A stretch of 8,394 nucleotides of DNA from Ruminococcus flavefaciens (GTDB taxonomy: Bacteria > Bacillota > Clostridia > Oscillospirales > Ruminococcaceae), in contig DFJW01000042.1 of assembly GCA_002373775.1 (NCBI GenBank), forward strand, positions 4,979-13,372. The letters are read 5' to 3'. Positions within the stretch are counted from its first letter, which is position 1. Each line of letters opens with the position of its first letter. Position numbers and translations under genes: made by a program. Positions 1-5,689 of this stretch are shown one piece after another. The notes beneath the pieces were generated by a model. The model did not search any database, was not told where the DNA came from, and saw only the letters and a program-made list of their open reading frames with translations.

Positions 1-34
1 ATTATATCATAACGCTTCGCTTTTATGATATAAT
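1..34 (+). promoter_or_regulatory. Extended -10 promoter inside a 12-bp inverted repeat
   Basis: Bases 1-12 are perfectly complementary to 23-34, with the 10-base spacer CGCTTCGCTT. The right arm contains TGATATAAT (26-34), an extended -10 box (TGn plus TATAAT), so a protein or hairpin occupying the repeat would cover the promoter. No good -35 is visible at 6-11. The repeat reaches the window edge, so its full extent is unknown; it could instead be an AT-rich terminator of an upstream gene. It lies about 60 bases ahead of the zinc-ribbon gene at 94. Confidence 0.5.
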
Positions 35-43
35 AAACTCAAC

Positions 44-70
44 CGCTGTATGATGTGCAAAGATACAGCG
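44..70 (+). promoter_or_regulatory. 5' leader hairpin ahead of the zinc-ribbon gene
   Basis: CGCTGTA (44-50) pairs perfectly with TACAGCG (64-70) around a 13-base loop. It ends 8 bases before the AAGGAG ribosome site (79-84), so in the mRNA it sits right next to the translation start region. Its role is unknown; it may only protect the 5' end. Confidence 0.35.
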
Positions 71-93
71 TAACTTACAAGGAGAATACTGCG

Positions 94-756
94 ATGGAAA
101 ACCGGAAATGCCCCTCCTGCGGCGGTGAAATGGAACTGTCTGTTTCAAATAAATGTCTGGTGTGTCCTTTCTGTGACACCCATATTGATGTGGAGATAAA
201 GGACGACGGCAATGGCGCTCTGCTGGATACCAAGATGTTCGATATTCTGTGGGACATCAAGGCACTGAAGAAGTATGAGAATGTTGTGACCTGTCTTGAC
301 TCGTTCTGCTACTGCCTGAATAGTCTGAAAACCGTGGTCGGCGTGACGAAGTATATCCGAACCACCCTCATCAATGACGAAGATGTGGCAAGCGAGGGCA
401 TCAATCAGAACCGGATCGACAAGATCCTGCCGAAGATCGCTGACCTCCTTGATACAGACGAGCGTATCATCGTGTACGGAGATGACGGTCTGTTCTCCAG
501 AGGAAAATGTTTCTTTGTTGTAACGGACAGACGCAGTATTTTCATGGAAGGAAAAAGACGGAATTCGGTTCTGCACAGCGATGTGTCCGCCCTGCGGCTG
601 GATCCTAACGGCGGTTATCCACGCTGGAAGGTGAACAATCAGGACGCACAGTATATCCCCGGTGTCGGCACGAAATACCGCCTGCAAGGTGCTGTGGCAG
701 CGCTGATCTGCCTATACGCAAGAGAGCATTGCTCCGATAAGATCAAACTTGTATAA
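94..756 (+). CDS. Zinc-ribbon protein with a C-terminal PH-like region
   Basis: This encodes 220 residues. I chose ATG 94 because AAGGAG (79-84) lies 9 bases upstream; an upstream in-frame non-ATG start at 55 has no such site. Residues 6-27 form a zinc ribbon (C6, C9, C24, C27, with C21 also present), of the kind found at the N-terminus of many Firmicute housekeeping proteins. The middle (about 45-120) is probably helical and contains a CLDSFCYC stretch. Residues 120-175, with 'IVYGDDGLF', 'FFVVTDRRSIFM' and a lysine/arginine-rich turn, resemble the strands of bacterial PH-like (bPH) domains; this is inference from pattern. No signal peptide or membrane segment is seen, so it is probably cytoplasmic. 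It converges on the YxjI/LOR operon through a shared terminator, and both sides carry lipid-binding-type folds. The exact function is unknown. Confidence 0.8.
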   Translation: MENRKCPSCGGEMELSVSNKCLVCPFCDTHIDVEIKDDGNGALLDTKMFDILWDIKALKKYENVVTCLDSFCYCLNSLKTVVGVTKYIRTTLINDEDVASEGINQNRIDKILPKIADLLDTDERIIVYGDDGLFSRGKCFFVVTDRRSIFMEGKRRNSVLHSDVSALRLDPNGGYPRWKVNNQDAQYIPGVGTKYRLQGAVAALICLYAREHCSDKIKLV

Positions 757-762
757 CAAAAC

Positions 763-794
763 AGAGGTCAGAACGCTTTGTCCTGACCTCTTTT
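763..794. terminator. Bidirectional intrinsic terminator between convergent genes
   Basis: AGAGGTCAG (763-771) pairs perfectly with CTGACCTCT (783-791) around an 11-base loop. On the plus strand the stem runs into TTTT; on the minus strand it is followed by TTTTGTT (from AACAAAA at 756-762). It lies 6 bases after the stop of the plus gene and 3 bases beyond the stop of the minus gene at 798, so it can serve both. Confidence 0.85.
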
Positions 795-797
795 CAT

Positions 798-1709
798 TTA
801 ATGTCTCCATGTGGAATCCTTGTCGGATACATGGTCGCAGATGACCGCAAGTGCAATCACAATATCCTGCACGTCCTCGTCCTTGATGCTGATGCGGTAG
901 CAGTCCGACCAGTGTGCCTTGTCCTGATCGACGTGGGCGACTGTCCTGCCGCCGATCTTTATATCATAGTCAATGCCCATAATGTCGCCCTTGATACACA
1001 GCTCTTCGCCGTTCACAGTTCCGCTGACTTCGGGGTTTACGATACGGAATTTCTTTTTCAGCTCAGCAACTGTCTCACCGTTCCTGACAAGGACATATTC
1101 GTCCATTATCTTCGCAATTTTCCGTTTCAGCTTCAGGACCTCTCTGCCGTCCTGCTGAATGGAAAAGCTGTGGCTGGTAATATCGCCCTTCACATGGAAC
1201 ACCACATTTTTCTCCTGATCGAACACGTCAAATCTCGGTTTGAGGGAGAACAGCTTCTGCTCCATATACAGTGATATCGGCTCACCCGTTGCTGTATTGG
1301 CAGGCATTGCTTCATCAGTTATTGTGATATATTCGCAGTTTTCAAGTTTCTTGATGACCTCCAGAAGTTCGTCCACTGCCCTGTCTGCGAAGGAGTTTTC
1401 CTCGTCCTTGCTGCCTAATATCACTTCGGATTCCATTTGCATTGCAGTATCTGCGCTGTTTGTTCCGTCCGTGCCTATCTTGCCCATGATGATCTTGTCT
1501 TTATGTACCCGAACGAAAATGTCATAGTACGGTGTGGCATTCTTATACATGACCGACTGCGTACCGAAAATATCGCCCAGGATCGGCGTACCAAAGCTGA
1601 CCTTGATCGCTGACAGCTTCTCAAAAAGCTGTTCGTTTGTAAAGTTCTGCACGTTCTTCACGCTGCCGAATCCCATATTTCCGCCGCCGGAAAAATCAAA
1701 AAATCCCAT
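798..1709 (-). CDS. LURP-one/YxjI family (tubby-like) protein with an added N-terminal region
   Basis: This encodes 303 residues. The start is ATG at 1709, beginning MGFFDFSGGG, with GAAAGG (1722-1717) 7 bases upstream; a further upstream in-frame start would overlap the previous gene and lacks a better site. Residues 1-20 are glycine-rich. Residues 20-145 are an unrecognised region with alternating strands and a helix near 107-123. Residues 147-303 match the LOR/YxjI pattern: 'YMEQKLFSLKPRFDVFD', then repeated hydrophobic strands each followed by a G-E/D turn, and a final hydrophobic helix 'VIALAVICDHVSDK'. These proteins share the tubby/phospholipid-scramblase beta-barrel fold; bacterial functions are not established. 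It is the second gene of an operon, 13 bases after its shorter paralog, whose last residues are nearly identical (ALAVICDHVSDK). No membrane segment is seen apart from the buried C-terminal helix typical of the fold. Confidence 0.85.
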   Translation of the reverse strand: MGFFDFSGGGNMGFGSVKNVQNFTNEQLFEKLSAIKVSFGTPILGDIFGTQSVMYKNATPYYDIFVRVHKDKIIMGKIGTDGTNSADTAMQMESEVILGSKDEENSFADRAVDELLEVIKKLENCEYITITDEAMPANTATGEPISLYMEQKLFSLKPRFDVFDQEKNVVFHVKGDITSHSFSIQQDGREVLKLKRKIAKIMDEYVLVRNGETVAELKKKFRIVNPEVSGTVNGEELCIKGDIMGIDYDIKIGGRTVAHVDQDKAHWSDCYRISIKDEDVQDIVIALAVICDHVSDKDSTWRH

Positions 1710-1722
1710 AATATATCCTTTC

Positions 1723-2226
1723 TCAGTCGTTGTATCTTGTGCTGTCTGCCTTGTCGGAAACATGGTCGCATATCACCGCAAGCGCCACAGCGACTTCTTC
1801 TAATGTGCTGTCAAATATCATCATCTCATAGCGGTCACGGAAGCTGGCGTTTTCCTGCTCAATGCGGCAGAGTTTGTGACCGCCCACCTGAATGTCAAAG
1901 TTGTAGGACTCGTAGGCGACATGGATCTCAAGGCGTTTGTCAAAGACATTCCCCGACAGACTGCGGAAAAGTCCCTTTTTGATATGTGCGATCTCCTGAC
2001 CGCCCTTTTCAATGGTGTATTCTGCAAACAGCTTTGCGATCTTTTTATGGAGCACGAGCACTTCATTCTCGCCCTGACGCACCGAAAAGCGGTGTCTCGT
2101 CACATCGCCCTCAATGGTGTAGACCACATTCTTGCCGTCACGATATACCTGATACTGCGGTCTCACAGCGCTAAGCGACTGTTTCAGATACATCATATAT
2201 GGTTTGTTTTTCTTTGGCTTTTCCAT
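1723..2226 (-). CDS. LURP-one/YxjI family (tubby-like) protein
   Basis: This encodes 167 residues. ATG at 2226 is supported by AAGGAG (2240-2235) 8 bases upstream. The whole protein is a single LOR/YxjI domain: 'MYLKQSLSAVRPQYQVYRDG' (12-31) gives the opening strand, followed by short hydrophobic strands and a terminal helix at about 143-157. It aligns along its length with residues 147-303 of the next gene (KNVVYTIEGDVT against KNVVFHVKGDIT, KKIAKLFAEY against RKIAKIMDEY), so the two arose by tandem duplication. The downstream paralog carries about 145 extra N-terminal residues. It is the first gene of the operon, directly behind the promoter at 2259-2287. Biochemical function is unknown; by fold it may bind lipids or membranes. 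Confidence 0.85.
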   Translation of the reverse strand: MEKPKKNKPYMMYLKQSLSAVRPQYQVYRDGKNVVYTIEGDVTRHRFSVRQGENEVLVLHKKIAKLFAEYTIEKGGQEIAHIKKGLFRSLSGNVFDKRLEIHVAYESYNFDIQVGGHKLCRIEQENASFRDRYEMMIFDSTLEEVAVALAVICDHVSDKADSTRYND

Positions 2227-2258
2227 ATGCGCTGCTCCTTATCATCGGGATCACACCT

Positions 2259-2287
2259 ATTTTATCATATAAGTCCGAAAATGGCAA
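2259..2287 (-). promoter_or_regulatory. Sigma-A-type promoter of the YxjI operon
   Basis: Read on the minus strand: -35 TTGCCA (2287-2282), a 17-base spacer, and -10 TAAAAT (2264-2259) preceded by TGA, giving an extended -10. Transcription would begin near 2251, about 25 bases before the ATG at 2226, leaving a short leader with the ribosome site. Confidence 0.75.
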
Positions 2288-2400
2288 GAGGCGCGGCGGA
2301 ATTCTTCCGTTTTTGATCTCTTTGCCGCGAAACTGCCAGCGGGGGCTCCCCGCTTATATCATAAAAAAAGTGAAAAAACAAGCCGAAAGAATGACCATTC
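2288..2400. other. Divergent intergenic spacer with small GC hairpins
   Basis: No gene is seen here. The spacer holds CGGAA/TTCCG (2297-2309) followed by TTTTT on the plus strand, an overlapping CGCGGC (2292-2297) / GCCGCG (2324-2329) pair, and AGCGGGG/CCCCGCT (2338-2354) with a 3-base loop. The first could be a weak plus-strand terminator shielding the downstream promoter from read-through, but nothing is transcribed toward it. The bases after the last hairpin (TTATATCATAA, 2354-2364) match the left arm of the inverted repeat at the window start. Confidence 0.35.
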
Positions 2401-2412
2401 ACACAAATTCTA

Positions 2413-2441
2413 TTGACTTTTCCACTGCGATATGGTAAAAT
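2413..2441 (+). promoter_or_regulatory. Strong extended -10 promoter of the secreted-protein/peptide/PqqD operon
   Basis: TTGACT (2413-2418), a 17-base spacer and TAAAAT (2436-2441) preceded by TGG form an almost ideal vegetative promoter with an extended -10. Transcription would start near 2448, about 210 bases ahead of the ATG at 2660, so the mRNA has a long leader. Confidence 0.8.
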
Positions 2442-2447
2442 ATCAGG

Positions 2448-2659
2448 AAAGGTTGTAGGATTTTGTTTACCAAAAATTTACAATCAATCTCTCAAAAGGG
2501 GTTGACGGACTATGTTGGGGTATTTCAATCTATGCAAAAAAGCAACCGGCATAACTGCGCCCTTTTCACATTTTTATACGGAAATAGAAGCGTACTCTGT
2601 GGGATAACTGCGTCCCGTGGAGTGCGCTTTTGTTGTATCTATAAAGGAGGTAATAGTAT
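2448..2659 (+). promoter_or_regulatory. Long structured 5' leader with a duplicated motif
   Basis: The roughly 210-nt untranslated region between the promoter and ATG 2660 contains two copies of ATAACTGCG followed by YCC (2551-2559 and 2604-2612). The first copy is flanked by a weak GGC/GCC stem; the second forms the loop and inner stem of the large hairpin at 2589-2628. A GGTTG (near 2500) can also pair with CAACC (near 2544). I do not recognise a known riboswitch class. Layout (promoter, folded region, terminator-like hairpin, ribosome site) fits an attenuator or riboregulator, by inference. A 66-codon TTG-initiated ORF (2463-2663) crosses it and overlaps the next start by ATGA, but it does not look protein-like. 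Confidence 0.45.
2589..2631 (+). terminator. Terminator-like hairpin in the leader (possible attenuator)
   Basis: AGCGTACTCTGTGGGA (2589-2604) pairs along all 16 positions with TCCCGTGGAGTGCGCT (2613-2628), allowing four G-U pairs, with loop TAACTGCG. TTTT (2628-2631) and further T-rich sequence follow. It sits inside the transcribed leader, 14 bases before the AAAGGAGG ribosome site, so complete termination would silence the operon; partial or conditional termination is implied. Confidence 0.6.
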
Positions 2660-4819
2660 ATGAAAGGAAAATTCTGGAGAAAGGCACTGGCGGCTTCATT
2701 GGCTCTGCTGATCGTTTCAGGCTCTGTGCCGATCAAGCCTATTTCCAATATGTTTGAGAGTATGGTCGTTACTGCGGAAGCTGTCGAGGCAGTAACAAAG
2801 GCTTACTCGTTAGATACAGCTACTATTGGTGACGATAGATTAACCATGGCAGCGACTGATCCTGATGACAGTATCGTAAAGCCTATCATACTTGCAAATG
2901 GTAGCAGTATTCAAAGTAGCAATCAACAATGTGATATAAGCAGTTTTTCGGGTAATAAAAATCTCTCTAATCTAACGGGATTAGATGGAGCTGGTCAAGA
3001 TATTGAGTTTACTATTTTTCCCAATATAAATGGAAAAGTTACAAAAATTGAGTTTACAAAAGCAAGACGAGGTAACGTAGAATCGAATGACTCTTTCTCT
3101 ATGAGCATCAGCGGTATGAAGTATAATGGCACAGATAATGAACTGACCGGAGTGGACGCTTGGAACACAAGTAATTCAATCACATTTGTTAGCACAGATA
3201 GCTCAGGAGTAGAAGGTAATCTTTCTATAATACTTGGACCTCTATCTACATTGACTTTCACCTCAGGCTGTGAAATGAGAATCACTTATATTCCAAGTGC
3301 AGCACCGGTTCATGAACATAGTTATTCTTTCAATGTAACAGGAAATGAACTGACCGCCACTTGTGTCAATAATGACGGGTTAGACTGCTCTCTTGCTGAT
3401 TCAGATCATAAGGCTACATTTACACTTACTGCTGATGGTGGTTATTATGGAGAACACGTTTTTTATGGTGCCAATCATAACTGCGCTTCATTCAATGCAA
3501 AGACCGGGCTGAACGCTACTGTTGATGATATCGTTTATACCAATAAATCTACTGGTGAAACGAGCACAAGTCCTGTTTCAGCAGTTGGAAGCTATACTGC
3601 TACGCTCGTTGTTCACATCAATGGCACGGATTATACATTGACAAAGGATTTTGTAGTACGGAGCGATAGCCATATCAACAACATTTATCCGCAATTAAAT
3701 ATTAGCACAACAGATTTCCCTGAAACCAACCATGCCCGTGAGGGTGAAACGGTAACACTCACATTTACTCCACAAAATGGTGAATCTTTGAAAAATCTGT
3801 CTGTAAAAGGTGAGACAACAAACTATAGCCTTGGAAATGGTATCACTAAGGTCGATGACACACACTATACATTTATCATGCCTGCTGAGACTGTGACCGT
3901 GAATGCGGAGTTCAAGAGAGTATTCTCCGACGGCATCGGTGAGCGTCTCATGGGCTACTCCCTCAGTCTTGATGGCGACATCGGCGTGAACTTCTACATG
4001 GAGCTTGATGACAACGTGATCGATCATGGCGATACCGCATATATCCGGTTCGCTACCCCCAAAGGCTCGGACACCGAGGCAAAGACCGTTCTCGTCAAGG
4101 ACGCAGTGCAAAAGCAGCTTGACGGCAAGACTTATTATGTGTTCAAGTGCAATGTTTCCGCAAAGGATATGGCTTCCGAGATCACAGCGCAGATGTTTGA
4201 CGGCGATAAGGCAGGCACAGAATACAAATACTCCGTCAAGGAATATGCGGAATATCTGCTTGCACACCCCGAGGTCGAAGAGTATGCAAATGCAGCTCCG
4301 CTCGTAAAGGCTATGCTCAACTACGGTGCAGCTTCGCAGACATATTTCGGCATCGAAGGAACAGCTGCAAATGCAGAGCTTGATGATGCTGACAAAGAGC
4401 TCGGCGAGGTAAGCATTGACGATGTGTTCAAGTTCAACGTTGCGAATGCAACTCTCCCGGAAGGCGTTACCTTTGAGGGTGCGACGCTCTCGCTGAAGTC
4501 CGAGACTACGCTCTCCCTCTATTTCAAGGGACTTGCTGAGGATACAGAGTTCACCTGCGACAGCAAGACCGTTGAGACTGCAAAGAACGATAAGTATGTC
4601 GTAGCCCGTATCAGAGGCATCAAGGCAAGCGAGCTGGAGAACGACTTCACCGTGACATTTGAGGGCGACAGCGTGACATACAACGTAACATACAATGTAA
4701 TGACCTACTTCTACAATGTCCTGAACGACGGTACAGTTGATGACAATTTGCAGAACGTCTGCAAGGCGCTGTATCTGTATGCTGAGGAAGCAAGCAAGTA
4801 TTTTGGAGGTAACAACTGA
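2660..4819 (+). CDS. Large secreted multidomain protein (Ruminococcus-type surface protein)
   Basis: This encodes 719 residues. ATG 2660 has AAAGGAGG (2643-2650) 9 bases upstream. Residues 1-41 are a long signal peptide (KGKFWRK, hydrophobic core 9-25, probable cleavage after about residue 41). Residues 45-215 look like a beta-sandwich rich in Ser, Thr and Asn. Residue 218 starts 'HEHSYSF', opening a further beta domain to about 335. Residues 347-420, ending 'YTFIMPAETVTVNAEF', match divergent InlB-B-type repeats. Residues 424-560 ('SLSLDGDIGVNFYMEL' to 'MLNYGAASQTYFG') and about 590-719 ('TLSLKSETTLSLYF' to 'LYLYAEEASKYFG') are two related copies of a domain I associate with gut clostridial surface proteins, with no known activity. 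There is no LPXTG, SLH or dockerin, so it is probably released or bound non-covalently. The first two thirds are AT-rich; the last third is clearly more GC-rich, suggesting domain shuffling. It heads the operon. Confidence 0.8.
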   Translation: MKGKFWRKALAASLALLIVSGSVPIKPISNMFESMVVTAEAVEAVTKAYSLDTATIGDDRLTMAATDPDDSIVKPIILANGSSIQSSNQQCDISSFSGNKNLSNLTGLDGAGQDIEFTIFPNINGKVTKIEFTKARRGNVESNDSFSMSISGMKYNGTDNELTGVDAWNTSNSITFVSTDSSGVEGNLSIILGPLSTLTFTSGCEMRITYIPSAAPVHEHSYSFNVTGNELTATCVNNDGLDCSLADSDHKATFTLTADGGYYGEHVFYGANHNCASFNAKTGLNATVDDIVYTNKSTGETSTSPVSAVGSYTATLVVHINGTDYTLTKDFVVRSDSHINNIYPQLNISTTDFPETNHAREGETVTLTFTPQNGESLKNLSVKGETTNYSLGNGITKVDDTHYTFIMPAETVTVNAEFKRVFSDGIGERLMGYSLSLDGDIGVNFYMELDDNVIDHGDTAYIRFATPKGSDTEAKTVLVKDAVQKQLDGKTYYVFKCNVSAKDMASEITAQMFDGDKAGTEYKYSVKEYAEYLLAHPEVEEYANAAPLVKAMLNYGAASQTYFGIEGTAANAELDDADKELGEVSIDDVFKFNVANATLPEGVTFEGATLSLKSETTLSLYFKGLAEDTEFTCDSKTVETAKNDKYVVARIRGIKASELENDFTVTFEGDSVTYNVTYNVMTYFYNVLNDGTVDDNLQNVCKALYLYAEEASKYFGGNN

Positions 4820-4821
4820 TC

Positions 4822-4929
4822 ATGGATAAGGAAAAATATATCACACCCGAAATGGAGATCGTGACATTCGAGGCGGAGGACGTTATCACTACAAGCTTTG
4901 AAGACGATGAGACTAAACTCATCAAATAA
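4822..4929 (+). CDS. Short peptide with a RiPP-leader-like YxxPxM motif
   Basis: This encodes 35 residues, starting 2 bases after the stop of the large secreted protein; GGAGG (4805-4809) lies 12 bases upstream, inside the end of that gene, so the two are translationally linked. It begins MDKEKYITPEMEIVTFEAED, continues VITTSF, and ends in an acidic stretch and LIK. The Y6-x-x-P9-x-M11 pattern followed by a hydrophobic-acidic segment resembles leader peptides bound by PqqD-like recognition domains (lasso leaders use YxxPxL). I also recall similar 'PEMEI..F..EDVITTS' peptides in clostridia, usually annotated as hypothetical. There is no Cys and no signal peptide. A PqqD-like gene lies about 500 bases downstream in the same operon. 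A modified-peptide role is inference; if true, the C-terminal Thr/Ser/Asp/Lys residues would be the core. Confidence 0.7.
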   Translation: MDKEKYITPEMEIVTFEAEDVITTSFEDDETKLIK

Positions 4930-4946
4930 TCTTAACTAAGCAAAAC

Positions 4947-4971
4947 GGCGGATAGCGCTAAGCTGTCCGCC
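4947..4971 (+). terminator. Intercistronic hairpin after the peptide gene
   Basis: GGCGGATAG (4947-4955) pairs with CTGTCCGCC (4963-4971), nine pairs with one G-U, around a 7-base loop. Only GATGTTT follows, so there is no real T-run. It lies 17 bases after the peptide stop and 27 bases before the next start. A hairpin here would stabilise or partially end the transcript, keeping the upstream genes more abundant than the downstream ones, as is common after RiPP precursor genes. Confidence 0.55.
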
Positions 4972-4998
4972 GATGTTTATGACAGGAAAGAATTCGAT

Positions 4999-5319
4999 AT
5001 GATAGGAAAAACCAAATCAATTCTGCTCGGCGTTCTGTGCGCCGTATGCCTGCAAGTTCCGATGAATGTTTGTGCGGTCGATCTGCCGATCGTGCCGGTC
5101 GAGGAATCTCAGGCGGAAACAACAGCTGCCGCCAATGAGACTCCGGCAGTCACGCAGAAGCCTGCGGAGCAAGAGACACCAGTGATACCCGAAGCTCCGG
5201 CGACAAGCAAGGCAGCCGAAACGACAAGGGCATCGGCAAGTGAAAAAAGTACATCTTCAAACGAAGGCACTGTATCCGAGCTGCCCGTCCTGTCCCCTGA
5301 CGGTGAGAATACCGCATAA
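4999..5319 (+). CDS. Secreted Thr/Ala/Glu-rich protein, cut short before its membrane anchor
   Basis: This encodes 106 residues from ATG 4999, with AGGAAAG (4984-4990) upstream. Residues 1-26 are a classical signal peptide (GKTK, hydrophobic 8-20, cleavage site V-C-A after residue 26). The remainder is a low-complexity stalk rich in Thr, Ala, Pro, Glu and Ser ('ETTAAANETPAVTQ', 'ATSKAAETTRASAS'), probably disordered and outside the cell. Translation stops at TAA 5317-5319, yet the same frame stays open for 34 more codons encoding a membrane segment and a basic tail (next entry). As it stands the product would be released rather than anchored. It sits in the operon between the short peptide and the PqqD-like gene. 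I recognise no specific family. Confidence 0.7.
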   Translation: MIGKTKSILLGVLCAVCLQVPMNVCAVDLPIVPVEESQAETTAAANETPAVTQKPAEQETPVIPEAPATSKAAETTRASASEKSTSSNEGTVSELPVLSPDGENTA

Positions 5320-5424
5320 ACAAGCGAGAGCAGCTCTCTCCCCATAATTGTTGCAGTGATATGTGGCGTAGTGGTGCTTACAGGTGCGGCAGTATTTGCT
5401 ATCTTCAAGAGAGAAAAAAAGTGA
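5320..5424 (+). pseudogene. In-frame membrane anchor beyond a premature TAA
   Basis: Directly after TAA 5317-5319, in the same frame, 34 sense codons read TSESSS, a strongly hydrophobic segment 'LPIIVAVICGVVVLTGAAVF', then AIFKREKK and TGA (5422-5424). Ser-rich linker, transmembrane helix and positive cytoplasmic tail is exactly the expected end of a type I anchored protein starting at 4999. A single nonsense change (or sequencing error) therefore most likely split one 141-residue gene. Its TGA is followed by one base and then the ATG of the PqqD-like gene, so translational coupling of the intact gene would also be affected. Confidence 0.65.
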
Positions 5425-5425
5425 T

Positions 5426-5689
5426 ATGAAACTGAATCCGAGATTTTTAACTCACGAAACCAAAGGCGAGCATATCACAATATCCACAACCGGCACAAAA
5501 TTCAATGGACTTATCCGGAGCAATCCGACTGGCGCTTTTATCGTAGAATCGCTGAAAAACGATACAACGGAAAGCGAGACCGTGGATAAGATGCTTGCAA
5601 AATATGATGTTGATCGTGATACCGCCGAAAAGGACGTTGCAAGTATTATTTCTCAGCTTCGCAAGATAGGTGCTGTGATCGGTGACTAA
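5426..5689 (+). CDS. PqqD-like RiPP recognition element (RRE) protein
   Basis: This encodes 87 residues from ATG 5426 (MKLNPRFL), which lies 1 base after the TGA of the anchor reading frame; an in-frame start at 5384 would overlap that anchor. The ribosome site is weak (A/G-rich, GAGAGAAAAAAAG), suggesting coupling. Residues 15-35 give the beta-hairpin ('EHITISTTGTKFNGLI'), then 'NPTGAFIVESLKN' (the family's 'N..g..iw..L' helix), 'TESETVDKMLAKYDVDRDTAEKDV' and a last helix 'ASIISQLRKIGAVIGD'. This is the whole PqqD winged-helix fold at its usual length of about 90 residues. PqqD-like domains bind leader peptides and present them to modifying enzymes; the lasso B1 protein is one. The likely partner is the YxxPxM peptide at 4822. 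It overlaps the nucleotidyltransferase start by 8 bases (GTGACTAA). Confidence 0.85.
   Translation: MKLNPRFLTHETKGEHITISTTGTKFNGLIRSNPTGAFIVESLKNDTTESETVDKMLAKYDVDRDTAEKDVASIISQLRKIGAVIGD

Noticed and set aside
145..687. Long minus-strand ORF of 180 codons opposite the zinc-ribbon gene.
   Set aside because: It is the antisense shadow of a gene with a good ribosome site and recognisable domains; it has no ribosome site of its own and an unnatural composition.
2448..2588. A known riboswitch (c-di-GMP, guanidine-II or preQ1) in the leader.
   Set aside because: The tandem hairpin loops are ATAACTGC-like, not ACGR, and no GEMM or preQ1 core motifs could be found by eye.
2463..2663. A 66-codon ORF in the leader that overlaps the next start by ATGA.
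   Set aside because: It needs a TTG start, crosses the strong hairpin and repeat motif, and its sequence looks like translated noncoding DNA. It could still be a leader peptide, so it is noted in the leader entry.
3695..4267. Minus-strand ORF of 190 codons within the secreted-protein gene.
   Set aside because: It is a shadow of the GC-richer 3' third of the plus-strand gene, with no family resemblance and no upstream ribosome site.
4822..5689. A complete lasso-peptide cluster.
   Set aside because: The peptide lacks the conserved Gly start and ring-forming Asp/Glu layout of a lasso core, and the B2 protease and the asparagine-synthetase-like cyclase are absent from the window.
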